Made by a program: the position numbers and the translations under genes
The notes under the pieces: generated by a model
What the model was told of the DNA's origin: nothing
Seen by the model: only the letters and a program-made list of their open reading frames with translations
The model's database searches: none
In this document: one piece after another, positions 34,402-44,275 of the stretch
Layout of the letters: each line of letters begins with the position of its first letter
How positions within the stretch are numbered: position 1 is the first letter of the stretch
Origin: Sva-07 sp963707515
GTDB taxonomy: Bacteria; Actinomycetota; Acidimicrobiia; Acidimicrobiales; Ilumatobacteraceae
Reading direction: 5' to 3'
Assembly: GCA_963707515.1 (NCBI GenBank)
Contig: CAVPQI010000001.1
Location: forward strand, 1,178,001 to 1,242,000
DNA: 64,000 nt

Positions 34402-37400
34402 TCAGCCTCCCACGGCGAGGACGGCGGCGATGCGCTTGGCGCTGACCGGTGGGCGACCGGCCCGCTTGACGGTCAGCGGCTGAGCGAACGTGCTGACCCG
34501 CAGCTCCTCGAGATCCCACCGCAGCTCGACGAGCTCGGGCGTCAACGACGATGCGGCGTGCTCGACGAGCGCCGCGTACCGGCGCTCCAGCGGGGTCACC
34601 TGGTCGACGAGTTGCCGGTCGCGGTCCTGGTGCCCGGCGAGGTGGTCGAGGCGGTAGCCGATGGCGCGCGACGTAACGCTCGATGTCGGCGAGCCGGTCC
34701 GTGCCGGCGCGCAGGACGAAGCCCGGGTAGACGAGCCGGCCGAGGTGCGCGTTGGCGTCGTCGACGGACGCTCGCAATGCCGGCGCGTGGAGCCGGGCGA
34801 GGCGGTCGCGGACGTCGTTGGCGGCGGCGATCACACCGGCCGCCTCGTGCAGGGCGCGCAACGCGATCGCCGGTGCCTGGGAGCGGACGACCGCCTGCAG
34901 CTCGCGGAACGCCGACTCGGTCCACGGCAATCGGTTCTGGGCGAGGAGGTGGTCGACCGCCGCCGCCACGCAGTCACCGCTCAGCGCGCCGAGCTCGATG
35001 TCGCCGCGGGCGATCACCAGTCGCTCTGCGGCGGTGAGCTGGCGGACGAGCGACGAGCGCGTCGGCGCCGCGGTGAGCAGAAGCAGGCGGCGCACTCCGC
35101 CGTGCATCGCTCGGCGCTGGACGTCGGGCGACGTGACGACGCGCAGCGACACCGACTCGCCGACATCGAGCAACGCCGGGTAGCCGCGCACGTCGAGGTC
35201 ACGGTCGCGCGACTCGACGACCTGCGGCAGGTCACCGACGTCCCAGTCGGTGATGCCGCGACGCTCGGCGATCGGGCTGGCGGCGGCAATCGACGCCCGC
35301 GCCGTGCCGGCGAGGCGCGCCCGGAGTTCGTCGAGGTCGTCGCCGACGCCGTGGACCTCGCCGCTGTCGTCGGACACGACGAAGTGCACCCGCAACTCGT
35401 CGGGCACGGCCGCCGTGTCGAAGTCGCCGGGTTCGATGCGCACGCCGGCGACCTCGCCGAGCACGGAGGCGAGCGCGTTCACCAGCGGGAGGTCGGTGGG
35501 CGGGCCGTCATCGGGCGGCCACCGCTGGTCGAGCTCCTGCGCCGCGGCGTCGAGCGTCTCCGCCAGCGGGATCAGCTGGCGACGGATCGATTTCGGCAGC
35601 GAACGGACGAGCTCGTCGACGAGGTCGAGCCGGTGGCCGGGGATCTGCCAGTCGAAGCCGCCGGCGCGGACCTGGTTGAGGGCGGTCAGCGGCACGTGCA
35701 CGGTGACGCCGTCGAGCGGCTCGCCGGGCGCGTAGCGGTAGGTGATCGGCAGCTCGAGCACACCGTCGGCCGTGCGTTGGCGCCACACGTCGGGGTAGCC
35801 GTCGAGGCGCAGCCCCTGGCCGTGGCTGGCCTCGGCGAGCTTGTCGTCGGTGAGATCGAGGAGGTCGGGTCGGCGGCGACGCTCGCGCTTCCACCACCGG
35901 TCGAAGTGCTGGAGCGAGGTGACGTCGTCGCCGATGCGGTCGTCGTAGAACTCGAAGATCGTCTCGTCGTCGACGACCTCGATGCGCCGCAACCGGGCCG
36001 CCATCCTCCGAACCCGTTGCAGGTATTCGTCGTTGACGGCGAGGAAACGTTGTCGTTGACGCCACGCGGTGTCGGCGACGTCACCTTCGACGAGCGCCTT
36101 GGTGATGAACCAGGCCCGGGCCTGGGCAGCGTCGACGCGGTCGTAGCCGACGGTCCGGTCGGCGACGATCGGCAGTCCGTACAGCGTGACCGTCTCGGAG
36201 GCGACGGCGCGCCCGGCTTTCGGGTCCCAGCGGACGTCGCCGTAGGAACGCTTGACGAGGTGCTCGCCGACGCGCTCGGCCCACTCCGGCTCGATCGCCG
36301 CGACACGGCGGGCGAACAGCTGGCTCGTCTCCACCAGCTCGGCGGCCATCACCCACTCCGGCGGACGGCGGGTGAGCGCGGAGCCGGGGGCGATGACGAA
36401 GCGGGACTGGCGGGCGCCGATGTACTCCCTCGTCTGGCGGTCGCGCATGCCGATGTGCGACAGGAGTCCGGCGAGCACGGCTTGGTGGACGTGATCGGGG
36501 TGCCCCTCTTCGGTGGTGGGGTGGATGCCGAGCTGCCCGGCGATGCGTCGCAGCTGGCTGAACAGGTCCATCCACTCGCGCACCCGCAGGTAGTTGAGGT
36601 ACTCGGTGCGGCACATCCGGCGGAATCGGTTGCCGGAGAGCTCGCGCTGCTTCGCCCGCAGGTAGTCCCACAGGGCGATGATCCCGAGCAGGTCGGACCC
36701 CGGCACACGGAAGCGGTTGTGCAGCTCGCTCGCCTGCTCGCGATGTTCCTGCGGTCGCTCACGCGGGTCCTGGATCGACAGTGCCGAGGCGATGACGAGC
36801 ACCTCGCGCACGCATCCGAGGCGCTCGGCCTCGAGGACCATCCGTCCGAGCCGCGGGTCGACCGGGAGCCGGGCAAGACGGCGCCCGACCTGGGTCAGGC
36901 GGCGTGGCCCGGTGCTGCCGGCAGGGGCCGGACGGATGGCGGCCAGCTCGTCGAGCAGCTGGTAGCCGTCGCGGATCGCGGCGTGGTCGGGCGGCTCGAC
37001 GAATGGGAAGCGGGCGACGTCACCGAGGCCGATGTTGGTCATCTGCAAGATGACCGAGGCGAGGTTGGTGCGCAGGATCTCGGGGTCGGTGAACTCCGGT
37101 CGGGCGGCGAAGTCGTCCTCGTCGTAGAGGCGGATGCAGACGCCCGGGGCGACGCGTCCGCAGCGACCGGCGCGCTGGTTCGCAGACGCCTGGGAGATCG
37201 GTTCGATCGGCAGCCGTTGGACCTTCAGGCGGCGGCTGTAGCGAGAGATCCGTGCCGTGCCGGCGTCGACGACGGACCGCACGCCCGGCACCGTCAGCGA
37301 TGTCTCGGCGACGTTGGTCGCCAGCACGATGCGCCGTCCGGGGCCGCCTTCGGCGCGTTCGAAGATGCGGTGCTGTTCGGCCGACGACAGCCGGGCGTAC

Positions 37401-38264
37401 AGCGGGAGCACCTCGGTCTGGGCGAGGTCGAGCCGTCGCAGCGCGTCGGCGGTGTCGTGGATCTCGCGCTCGCCGGAGAGGAACACGAGCACGTCGCCGG
37501 CGACGTCGCGGCGCAGCTCCTCGACGGCGTCGACGATCGCCTGCACCTGGTCGCGGTCGTCGTCGGGGTCCTCGCCGTACGGCCGGTAGCGGACCTCCAC
37601 CGGATACGTCCGCCCCGAGACGGTGATGATGGGAACGGCACCGTCCGCACTGTCGCGTCCGGCGCCGGGGAGGTGTCGGGCGAAGTGGGTGGCGAAGCGC
37701 TCGGTGTCGATCGTCGCCGAGGTGACGATGACCTTGAGGTCCGGTCGTTGCGGCAGCAGCTGGGCGAGGTAGCCGAGTATGAAGTCGATGTTCAGGCTGC
37801 GTTCGTGCGCCTCGTCGATGATCAGCGTGTCATAGCGGCGCAGCATTCGGTCGCGCTGGATCTCGGCGAGGAGGATGCCGTCGGTCATCACCTTGACGAC
37901 CGTGCCCGGGCCGACCTGGTCGGTGAAGCGCACGGCGTAGCCGACGTCGGCGCCGAGCGGTGACCCGAGCTCGTGGGCGACGCGCTCGGCGATCGTCCGT
38001 GCGGCGACCCGGCGGGGCTGGGTGTGGCCGATCATCCCGTCGACGCCGCGGCCGGCCTCGATGCACAGCTTGGGGAGCTGGGTGCTCTTGCCGGACCCGG
38101 TCTCGCCGGCGACGATCACGACCTGGTGCTCGCGGATTGACGGCGACCAGCTCGTCGCGCCGCTCGCTGATCGGCAGCACGTCGGGGTACGTCAGGCGGC
38201 GATCGCCGACGATCGCCTCGACGGCAGCACGCCGCAGCGAGGTGGTGTCCGTCGACGCGTGCAT
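34402..38264 (-). CDS. hrpA: ATP-dependent RNA helicase HrpA (two frameshifts)
   Basis: DEAH-box helicase of about 1,285 residues, the usual HrpA length. Motifs in order: IVAGETGSGKSTQLPKL (Walker A), DTLIIDEAHERSLNIDFILG (DEAH), IVTSATIDTERFATHFA (motif III), VLATNVAETSLTVPGVRSVV, and ANQRAGRCGRVAPG (motif VI). HA2 and OB-type regions follow, and a long C-terminal DUF3418 region as in E. coli HrpA. The N-terminus MHASTDTTSLRRAAVEAIVG lies in another frame and joins near 38137; the true C-terminus (TPLERRYAALVEHAAS) joins near 34668. Both are 1-nt indels inside conserved sequence, probably errors. It remodels RNA or ribosome complexes. The M20 gene follows 4 nt downstream. Confidence 0.93.
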
Positions 38265-38343
38265 GGCGGTCGTCCAGCCTCGCAGCTCGGAGCGGGTGTG
38301 CCACCGTCGATTCGCACGTCCGGCCTCGCCCAGTCGGCCGTCG

Positions 38344-38379
38344 GCGCTGGCACGGTCGGCGGCGCTGGCACGGTCGGCG
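38344..38379. repeat. 18-bp perfect tandem duplication
   Basis: GCGCTGGCACGGTCGGCG occurs twice without a gap in the divergent region between hrpA and the MFS gene. It lies 20 nt upstream of the MFS -10-like box, near a -35 position. Confidence 0.7.
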
Positions 38380-38398
38380 TTCGATGGGTGGGTGCGCG

Positions 38399-38404
38399 TA
38401 GCGT
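38399..38404 (+). promoter_or_regulatory. TANNNT -10-like box of the MFS gene
   Basis: TAGCGT ends 7 nt before the GTG at 38412. Confidence 0.5.
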
Positions 38405-38411
38405 CGCCCTC

Positions 38412-39837
38412 GTGACGTATCCGTCGAAGGTGATGACCGTCTACGTCCTGGCGCTGTTCATGACGATCATCGACGGCACGCTGGTCAACGTCGCCCTGCC
38501 GACGATGGCCGACGACTTCGGGGTGCCGACGACCGACATCGAGTGGATCGCCGTCGGGTACCTGTTGACGTTCGCCGCCGTGATCCCCGCCGCCGGCTGG
38601 CTCGGCGATCGCTTCGACACGAAGCGGGTCTTCATCGCCTCGTTGGTGGTCTTCGTCGTCGCCTCGCTGCTGTGCGGCATCGCCCAGAGCCTCGACCAGC
38701 TCGTCGCCTTCCGGCTGCTGCAGGGGATCGGTGCCGGGCTGGTGACACCGACGGGCAGCGTGATGCTCTACCGGGCGTTCCCCCTCGAGCAGCGGGCGAA
38801 GGCGGCGATCGGGGTGCTCAGCGTCGCCGTGACCGCCCCGGCGATCGGCCCGATGCTCGGCGGGATCATCGTCGACACGGTGTCGTGGCACTGGATCTTC
38901 CTCATCAACGTGCCGCTCGGGATCGTCGCCGTCGTGCTGGCGGTGCGGTGGCTGACCGAGACGGTGGTGGTCGACCCGGGGCGCTTCGATGTCGCCGGGT
39001 TCGTCCTCTCGGCCGGCGCCGTGACGTCACTGCTCTACGCGCTGTCGATCGCCCCGGAGCAGGGGTGGCTGTCGGCACAGCCGCTCGCCTTCGGCCTCGG
39101 TGGACTCGCCGCCGCAGTGCTGCTGGTCGTCGTCGAACTGCGCATCGACCGACCGATCCTGGCCCTGCGGCTCTACGCCGACCGCCTGTTCCGCACCGTC
39201 AACATCGCCTCGACGATGGTCTACGCGGGCTTCTTCGGATTGATCTTCGTGCTCCCGCTGTACCTACAGAGCCTGCGTGGCTACAGCGCCTTCGAGAGCG
39301 GTCTGGCGCAGTCGCCGCAGGCGTTCGGCGTGTTCGTGGTGTCCAACCTGCTCGGCAAGCGGCTCTACCAGGCGATCGGTCCGCGCCGCCTGATGGTCGC
39401 CGGCACGGCACTGACCGCCGGGGCGACCTGCCTCTACGCCACCGCCGGTCTGGGCACACCGCTCGGAGTGATCGCCGGCTTCTCGCTCCTGCGCGGCCTG
39501 GCGGTCGGGATGGTGTTCGTCTCGATCCAGACGGCGGTCTACGCGACCACGTCGAGCGAGGACCTCGGCCGGGCGACGAGCCTGTTCAACACCGGCCGCC
39601 AGGTGTCGTACGCCACCGGCGTCGCGCTCGGCGGCGACGGTGATCGCCGCCGTCGTCGACGGTGCCGGCCCCGACCCGAGCGCCGTCGACCGGTTGGACG
39701 CCTACCGCGCCGGCTTCCTCGCCGTCGGCCTGTTGATGATCCCGGCGGTGTTCGTGTCGTGGTTCGTCCGCGACGACGACGTTGCCGTCACCCGCGGCCT
39801 CGCCCCGGCCCGTCCGCCCGAGCCGGCGCGAGCCTGA
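38412..39837 (+). CDS. MFS drug exporter, DHA2 type (one frameshift)
   Basis: About 475 residues with 14 predicted membrane helices. It opens VTYPSKVMTVYVLALFMTII, then DGTLVNVALPTMADDFGVPT (motif D1-like), GWLGDRFDTKRVF (motif A) and SVAVTAPAIGPMLGGIIVDT followed by WHWIFLINVPLGI (motif C, the antiporter signature). This is the EmrB/QacA pattern, so proton-coupled drug export is likely. A 1-nt insertion near 39635 (extra G in GGCGGCGACGG) splits off the last 65 residues (VIAAVVDGAGPDPSAVDRLD to the stop). The reading is otherwise intact. Divergent from hrpA. Confidence 0.9.
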
Positions 39838-39869
39838 ACTCTGACGCCCGGTTGCATGGTTGTCTGTTG

Positions 39870-40055
39870 CTCACGAGGCCAATGTGACGACACTGACCGA
39901 GAGGTTCGAGAAGTCGGCGCACCGCAGCGATGACCGGAGGAAGGTCGTGTGCGATGGTCGCCGCGACGATTGCGTGGCTCGTCGAAGTATCGGTGTGCGA
40001 GATGGTTGCGCATGCCGGCGATGTCGGTCCACGGCACGCTCGGTTCCGACGACGA
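39870..40055 (-). pseudogene. HepT-like (DUF86) toxin fragment
   Basis: Only the C-terminal part of a HepT/DUF86 protein is left: VPWTDIAGMRNHLAHRYFD in one frame, then SHAIVAATIAHDLPPVIAAV and RRLLEPLGQ in the next. The RNase motif region RNxLxHxYF is visible. The N-terminal half and the MntA-type nucleotidyltransferase partner are missing. It lies at the edge of the lower-G+C mobile patch and is inferred to be non-functional. Confidence 0.6.
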
Positions 40056-40101
40056 ACGTCCGATCGATCTGTTTGACGCGGGTGGGCGTAGAGCGGGCTG
40101 G

Positions 40102-40869
40102 TCAACCGTTGCCGGCCGCTCGGGAGTGCGCTCGGTGACTGATCGCGAGTGCGATTCCGGCTCCGAGACCGACCAGCGATGCGACGACTGCCGCAGCGAC
40201 GAGGGCCACACGCGACCCAGAGCGGTCAGAGTCAGCCGCTCGAGTCGCGGAGGCTGCATTGTCCTGTGACGCTTCGACGCTGGGGGCGACCCGACCGGTA
40301 TCCGTGGGTGAGGAATCGTTGGTGTCGTCGATCGGCGGCGCGGGTGGTCCGAACGCGGCCGGAACGGATGTCTCGGACGATGGGCGAGTGCCAGAGCACA
40401 GAGTCGAGTGCAGTTCGTTGTCGTCGAGTTCAGGAGTGACGTCGGGAGTACTGGCTCTGGCGAACACGAGGAACGGGCCGGGTCCTCCGATCTCGAGACC
40501 GCAGCTCGCGCCCTCGCGTGCGGTGGCGACTGCCTGTCGGCTGGTGACCGCGCCTTTGTAGACGGCGTCGACGTCGAAGATGAAGCGTTCCAGATCCGAC
40601 GACACGATGACATCGCCGGGCGGGGTCTGGACCTCGACGAGGGTGCCCACGAACACTGCGTCGGATTGCTCGAACGCTTCGACGTCGGTCGGATATGAAC
40701 AACTGCAGGCCATCGCCCGTTCGGTAACGCCGACGGCAACCAGGCTGACGCAGGCGACTACCAGAACGATCGCCCACAGCACGGCGTGGGTGTTCGGAGT
40801 CCGCGTGACATATGACACATCCGAGAAACGAAATGGAGGAAGTGTCGGAGTCCGCCGCGGAGCACTCAT
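40102..40869 (-). CDS. secreted TIMP/NTR-like protein with C-terminal membrane anchor
   Basis: 255 residues. The N-terminal signal or anchor is TPNTHAVLWAIVLVVACVSL, with VGVTERAMACSCSYP after it. ACSCSYPTDVEAFEQSDAVF followed by VGTLVEV, VDAVYKGAVTSRQAVATARE and GASCGLEIGGPGPFLVFA match the bacterial TIMP/NTR-type beta barrel, where a CxC motif follows signal cleavage. A Pro/Asp/Ser-rich linker (about 165-220) leads to a C-terminal membrane helix (SRVALVAAAVVASLVGLGAG). It is probably tethered outside the cell. The target is unknown. ATG 40869 is chosen because longer in-frame extensions lack a signal and are shadow sequence. Confidence 0.75.
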   Translation of the reverse strand: MSAPRRTPTLPPFRFSDVSYVTRTPNTHAVLWAIVLVVACVSLVAVGVTERAMACSCSYPTDVEAFEQSDAVFVGTLVEVQTPPGDVIVSSDLERFIFDVDAVYKGAVTSRQAVATAREGASCGLEIGGPGPFLVFARASTPDVTPELDDNELHSTLCSGTRPSSETSVPAAFGPPAPPIDDTNDSSPTDTGRVAPSVEASQDNAASATRAADSDRSGSRVALVAAAVVASLVGLGAGIALAISHRAHSRAAGNG

Positions 40870-41159
40870 CACACCATCTTCGACGATCGGCCGGGCCAAC
40901 AGGTTCCAGACTGACCGATCAGCCGTGTTCGCCGCCGAACGCGTCGACGGGGGATGGGAATTGCGGCCTCCCGTGAGTCTGCGGTCAAGGCGGCGATCGA
41001 AAGTGGGTGAGGCCGCCGGATTTCTCAATGCGCGCCCGGTGGTGCTCCAGGACACAAACAACCTCGTCGTCCGGGTTTCGCACCCCACGAGGTCGTGGCC
41101 AAGGTTGGCGTGTGGGCGCGCAGCAGTGTGAAGCGCCCCGGTTCGCGTGACTGCTCGGG

Positions 41160-42098
41160 TTAGTGGGTGGCGGCCTGGAAGGCCGGCCGGTTGTGACGGT
41201 AGTAGAGGGCTTCGAACTCGGCCGGGGTCGTGTAGCTGGGGTCGGTGGTGATCTCGCCGTGGAGGCGTTGGTGGTTGAACCAGTCGACGTAGGTCATGGT
41301 GGCGAACTCGACGTCGTCGAGTCCGCGCCAGGGGCCTTGCCGGTAGATCAGCTCCCATTTGTAGAGCCCGTTGAACGACTCGGCGAGGGCGTCGTCGTAG
41401 CTGTCACCCTTGGGTCCGACGGAGGCGACGATGGCGTTGTCGGCGAGGCGTTCGGAGTAGCGGATCGACAGATATTGGACCCCACGGTCGGAGTGATGGA
41501 CCAGTGCTGACAGGTCCGACCCGGCACGTCGACGATTGAACACGGCCATCTCCAAGGCGTCGATCGCCAGGTCCGAGCGCAGTGATCGTGATGCTTGCCA
41601 GCCGACGATGAACCGGGAGTAGACGTCGATGATGAACGCCACATACACCCACCCGGTGTGGGTCTTGACGTAGGTCAGGTCGGCCACCCATAACCGGTCA
41701 GGTGCCGGCGCGTTGAACTCGCGGGCGACCAAGTCGGCGGGTCGGTGCAGCCGGTCGTCGGAGGTGGTGGTGATCTTGAACGCCTTGCCCCGTCTGGCCC
41801 CGGAGATCCCCTCTTGGCGCATCAGTCGTTCGACGCGGCCTCGGCCGACGGTGATGTTCTCGCGGTTGAGTTGTGCCCAGATCTTGTCGGCGCCGTAGAC
41901 GAACAGGTTCTCCGAGTACACGCGTCGGATCTCCAGTACCAGCTGCGCGTCGCGGATGGCGCGTGCCGACGGTGGCCGCTTGCGGGCGACCCAATACGTG
42001 TTCGGGGCGATCTTGCAGCCGTGCTCGGTGAGCACCCGACAGATCGGCTCGACCCCGAACCGTTCCCGATGGGCGTCGATGAACGCCACTACCTCCAC
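41160..42098 (-). CDS. IS3-family transposase OrfB (DDE integrase domain)
   Basis: 312 residues. An HTH_21-like N-terminus (FIDAHRERFGVEPICRVLTE) precedes the rve integrase core. The DDE triad is visible as Asp in RLWVADLTYVKTHTGW, Asp in VHHSDRGVQYLSIRYS and Glu in DALAESFNGLYKWELI. The frame is open with no stop, so the gene is probably active. In IS3 elements OrfB is made as an OrfAB fusion by -1 frameshifting in the overlap; the GTG at 42096-42098 in the orfA tail could also start OrfB alone. Confidence 0.95.
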   Translation of the reverse strand: MEVVAFIDAHRERFGVEPICRVLTEHGCKIAPNTYWVARKRPPSARAIRDAQLVLEIRRVYSENLFVYGADKIWAQLNRENITVGRGRVERLMRQEGISGARRGKAFKITTTSDDRLHRPADLVAREFNAPAPDRLWVADLTYVKTHTGWVYVAFIIDVYSRFIVGWQASRSLRSDLAIDALEMAVFNRRRAGSDLSALVHHSDRGVQYLSIRYSERLADNAIVASVGPKGDSYDDALAESFNGLYKWELIYRQGPWRGLDDVEFATMTYVDWFNHQRLHGEITTDPSYTTPAEFEALYYRHNRPAFQAATH

Positions 42099-42418
42099 GA
42101 CTGGCGGTCGAGCTCCGCCCCGAAGAAAGCCGACGCCGCTTTCAAGATCTCATTCGCCCGGCGCAGCTCACGGTTCTCCCGCTCGAGCTCTTTGATCCGC
42201 GACCGTTCCTCGGTCGTCACCCCGGGTCGGATGCCGCCATCGACTTCGGCGGCGCGGACCCACTTGCGCAACGTCTCGTGGTTGACGCCCAGCTTCTTGG
42301 CGATCGACTCGATCGCTTTCCACTGCGACGGGTACTCGTCTTGGTGCTCGAACACCATCCGAACCCCGCGCTGGCGCAGCTCGTCGGGATACTTCCCGCC
42401 ACGTGTGCTTCCTGTCAT
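42089..42418 (-). CDS. IS3-family transposase OrfA (helix-turn-helix)
   Basis: 109 residues. HTH DNA-binding domain (YPDELRQRGVRMVFEHQDEY, then AIESIAKKLGVNHETLRKWV) and a C-terminal leucine-zipper-like coiled coil (EERSRIKELERENRELRRAN). It recognises the IS ends and dimerises with OrfB. The end SAFFGAELDRQ is typical of the frameshift region of actinobacterial IS3 members. Confidence 0.93.
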   Translation of the reverse strand: MTGSTRGGKYPDELRQRGVRMVFEHQDEYPSQWKAIESIAKKLGVNHETLRKWVRAAEVDGGIRPGVTTEERSRIKELERENRELRRANEILKAASAFFGAELDRQSWR

Positions 42419-42468
42419 TGCTCCATCCTCTCAAGGGTTGGAGCAGTCACGGATCCCGGGGTGCTTCA

Positions 42469-42578
42469 ACCTCCGCAAACAAGCCGAAGGCAAGACCCGC
42501 AAAGAAGCCATGCGCGCCCTCAAGCGACACATCAGCAACGCCGTCTATCACCACCTCGTCGCCGACGCTCACCGCTGA
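42469..42578 (+). pseudogene. IS110-family transposase, C-terminal remnant
   Basis: The frame LRKQAEGKTRKEAMRALKRH then ISNAVYHHLVADAHR* is the typical end of IS110-type (Transposase_20) proteins. It is cut off abruptly by the right end of the IS3 element. The rest of the gene is not on the other side of the IS. Confidence 0.6.
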
Positions 42579-43025
42579 GCCTCGACTCGAGCTGGCTGAG
42601 CGCCGAACAGCTCATCAGGTGGGTTCGGGAGGACAATGCGAGGACGACACTGAATCCAGCGTGGCCGGCATCACACCTCACACGACCCGGCTCTTCGGAA
42701 CAGTCACTCCCGAACCCGACCCCACGCTAACCAACACCCGGCCGGGCCAACTTCGACGCGCCCCGGAGTCACCCCGCAGACAGCACTTGACACAAACAGG
42801 ATTCGTTCTGGCGCTCGGCCACAACGACCGACCTGCCCCCGATCGCCGGATCGGTGACGCGATTTCCGTTGCGCCCGAGAAGGGTAGATATGCCGGTGAT
42901 CCACCCGCCTGTTCGTGCTGTCGGTGACGATGGTGCGGCGACAGGCTTCCACTTCGGCTCCTCGCCCGCTGCTCCGGCGGGCGCGAATCCGGAACGCATT
43001 CGCGCCAGGCGACGGACGGCGCTCG
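42579..43025. other. gene-free stretch downstream of the IS110 remnant
   Basis: No supported coding frame on either strand. G+C is lower than in neighbouring genes. CACTTGACACAAACAGGATT near 42784 could be part of an IS110 end or a promoter (TTGACA-like), but nothing firm can be said. Confidence 0.4.
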
Positions 43026-44219
43026 TTAGCTCCGCTGCTTGGCGGCGCGGACGGCGGCGCCGCCAATGCGCAGGAGGCGGCTGTCGCCGAACGGGGTGCC
43101 GGCGACCTTGTTGAGCACCATCGCCACGGCGAGGCCGGAGTCGGGGTCGCCCCAGGCTCCGGAGCCACCGAACCCGAAATGTCCGAAGCCGTGCGGCAGG
43201 ACGCCGGCGGTCGTGCCGGCGAGGTGATAGCCGAGCCGCCAGCGCATGTTGATCTGCACCGAGGCATCGCGCCCAACGCGCAGGTCGCCGGCCGCCGATG
43301 CGCCGTCGCCGAGCTGCGGCTGGATGCGCGTCGCCTCACGCAGCGTCGCCGGCGTCAGAAGCGGTGGCTCGTCGAAGTCGTCCGGCGTCGCCAGGGCGGC
43401 ATACATGCGGGCCAGCGAGCGGGCGGTGAACACACCGTTGGCCGCCGGGATCTCGGCGTCGTGGATGTGATCGGTGGTGCTGACGTCGAGGATGTCGTCG
43501 ATCACCAAGGCGTTGTACAGCGGCGCGTAGCTGCTGAATCGCGACAACCGCTTCACCGCACCGAGGAGACGCGACGCCGCCTTCGGATCGACGAGCAGCG
43601 TGGCGATCCGCGAGCGCACGGCGGCCGGCGCCCCGACGAACATGCCGTCGAGGCCGAGCGGCTCGACGACCTCGCGCTGCACGGCATCGTTGACGGTCCC
43701 GCCGGTGACCCGCTTGATGACCTCACCGACCAACCAGCCGTACGTCAGGGCGTGGTAGCCCGAACGGGTCCCGACGTCCCACGCCGGGGTGGCGGCGGCG
43801 AGCCCGGCGACCATCGCCTCCCAATCGAGGATCGCCTCGGTGTCGGCGGCGAGACCGCGGACGTCGTGCAACGCTGCCTGGTGAGTCAGCAGATGGCGGA
43901 GCGTGATGCGCTCCTTGCCGGCGGCGGCGAACTCCGGCCAGTAGTGGGCGACCGGCGTGTCGTAGTCGAGCAGCCCGCGGTCGACCAGGCGATGGACGAC
44001 CGTGGCGACGACGCCCTTGGTCGTCGAGAAGCTCATCGCCATCGTGTCGCGTTCCCACGGCGTGCCGGTGGCGTCGCGCACGCCGGTCCAGGCATCGACG
44101 ACGAGCTCACCGTGGTGGTAGACGGCGACCGCCATGCCACCGGCGGCACGTCGTCCACCCATGATGTGGCGCATCTTCTCCGTCACGAGGCCGAAGTCGG
44201 GGTGGACGTATCCCTCCAT
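43026..44219 (-). CDS. beta-lactamase-fold serine hydrolase (class C / EstB-like)
   Basis: 397 residues. The catalytic Ser-x-x-Lys is Ser65-Lys68 in MSFSTTKGVVATVVHRLVDR. The Tyr motif is probably GYHALTYGWLVGEVIKRVTG, and the third motif is near GFGHFGFGGSGAWGDPDSG. LRHLLTHQAALHDVRGL is typical of family VIII esterases and of non-lactamase class C relatives. There is no signal peptide, which argues for an intracellular esterase or amidase, not antibiotic resistance. It has its own upstream TAGGAA-like box 6 nt before the ATG. Confidence 0.9.
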   Translation of the reverse strand: MEGYVHPDFGLVTEKMRHIMGGRRAAGGMAVAVYHHGELVVDAWTGVRDATGTPWERDTMAMSFSTTKGVVATVVHRLVDRGLLDYDTPVAHYWPEFAAAGKERITLRHLLTHQAALHDVRGLAADTEAILDWEAMVAGLAAATPAWDVGTRSGYHALTYGWLVGEVIKRVTGGTVNDAVQREVVEPLGLDGMFVGAPAAVRSRIATLLVDPKAASRLLGAVKRLSRFSSYAPLYNALVIDDILDVSTTDHIHDAEIPAANGVFTARSLARMYAALATPDDFDEPPLLTPATLREATRIQPQLGDGASAAGDLRVGRDASVQINMRWRLGYHLAGTTAGVLPHGFGHFGFGGSGAWGDPDSGLAVAMVLNKVAGTPFGDSRLLRIGGAAVRAAKQRS

Positions 44220-44275
44220 GGCTCATTCCTACCGCCGCCCGACGCGAGCGCGCGTCGGGTACCCGCGGCGCTGTG

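Larger units (their letters stand above)
41129..42468 (-). mobile_element. IS3-family insertion sequence, complete, 1,340 bp
   Basis: The terminal inverted repeats are clear: the left end TGAAGCGCCCCGG and CGTGACTGCTC (41129-41157) matches the right end read inward, TGAAGCACCCCGG and CGTGACTGCTC. Ends are TG...CA as in IS3. It carries orfA (42089-42418) and orfB (41160-42098), overlapping by 10 nt. The flanks GTG and ACC do not give a 3-bp target duplication, so the element has probably been involved in a deletion or rearrangement. The right flank is an IS110 transposase scrap. Confidence 0.92.

Noticed and set aside
34661..37963. 1,100-residue open frame on the plus strand
   Set aside because: It is antisense to hrpA, has no recognisable motif and reflects the GC-rich codon pattern of the real gene.
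39870..40055. Functional HepT-MntA toxin-antitoxin system
   Set aside because: The N-terminal half and the nucleotidyltransferase partner are missing and the frame is broken.
40870..41358. N-terminal extension of the TIMP/NTR-like gene
   Set aside because: The added 163 residues are Arg/Pro-rich shadow sequence partly inside the IS3 element and would hide the signal peptide.
41126..42471. 3-bp target duplication around the IS3 element
   Set aside because: The flanks are GTG and ACC and do not match; shifting the ends by a base or two does not help.
43026..44219. Antibiotic-resistance beta-lactamase
   Set aside because: It has the S-x-x-K site but no signal peptide and matches the esterase-like branch better.
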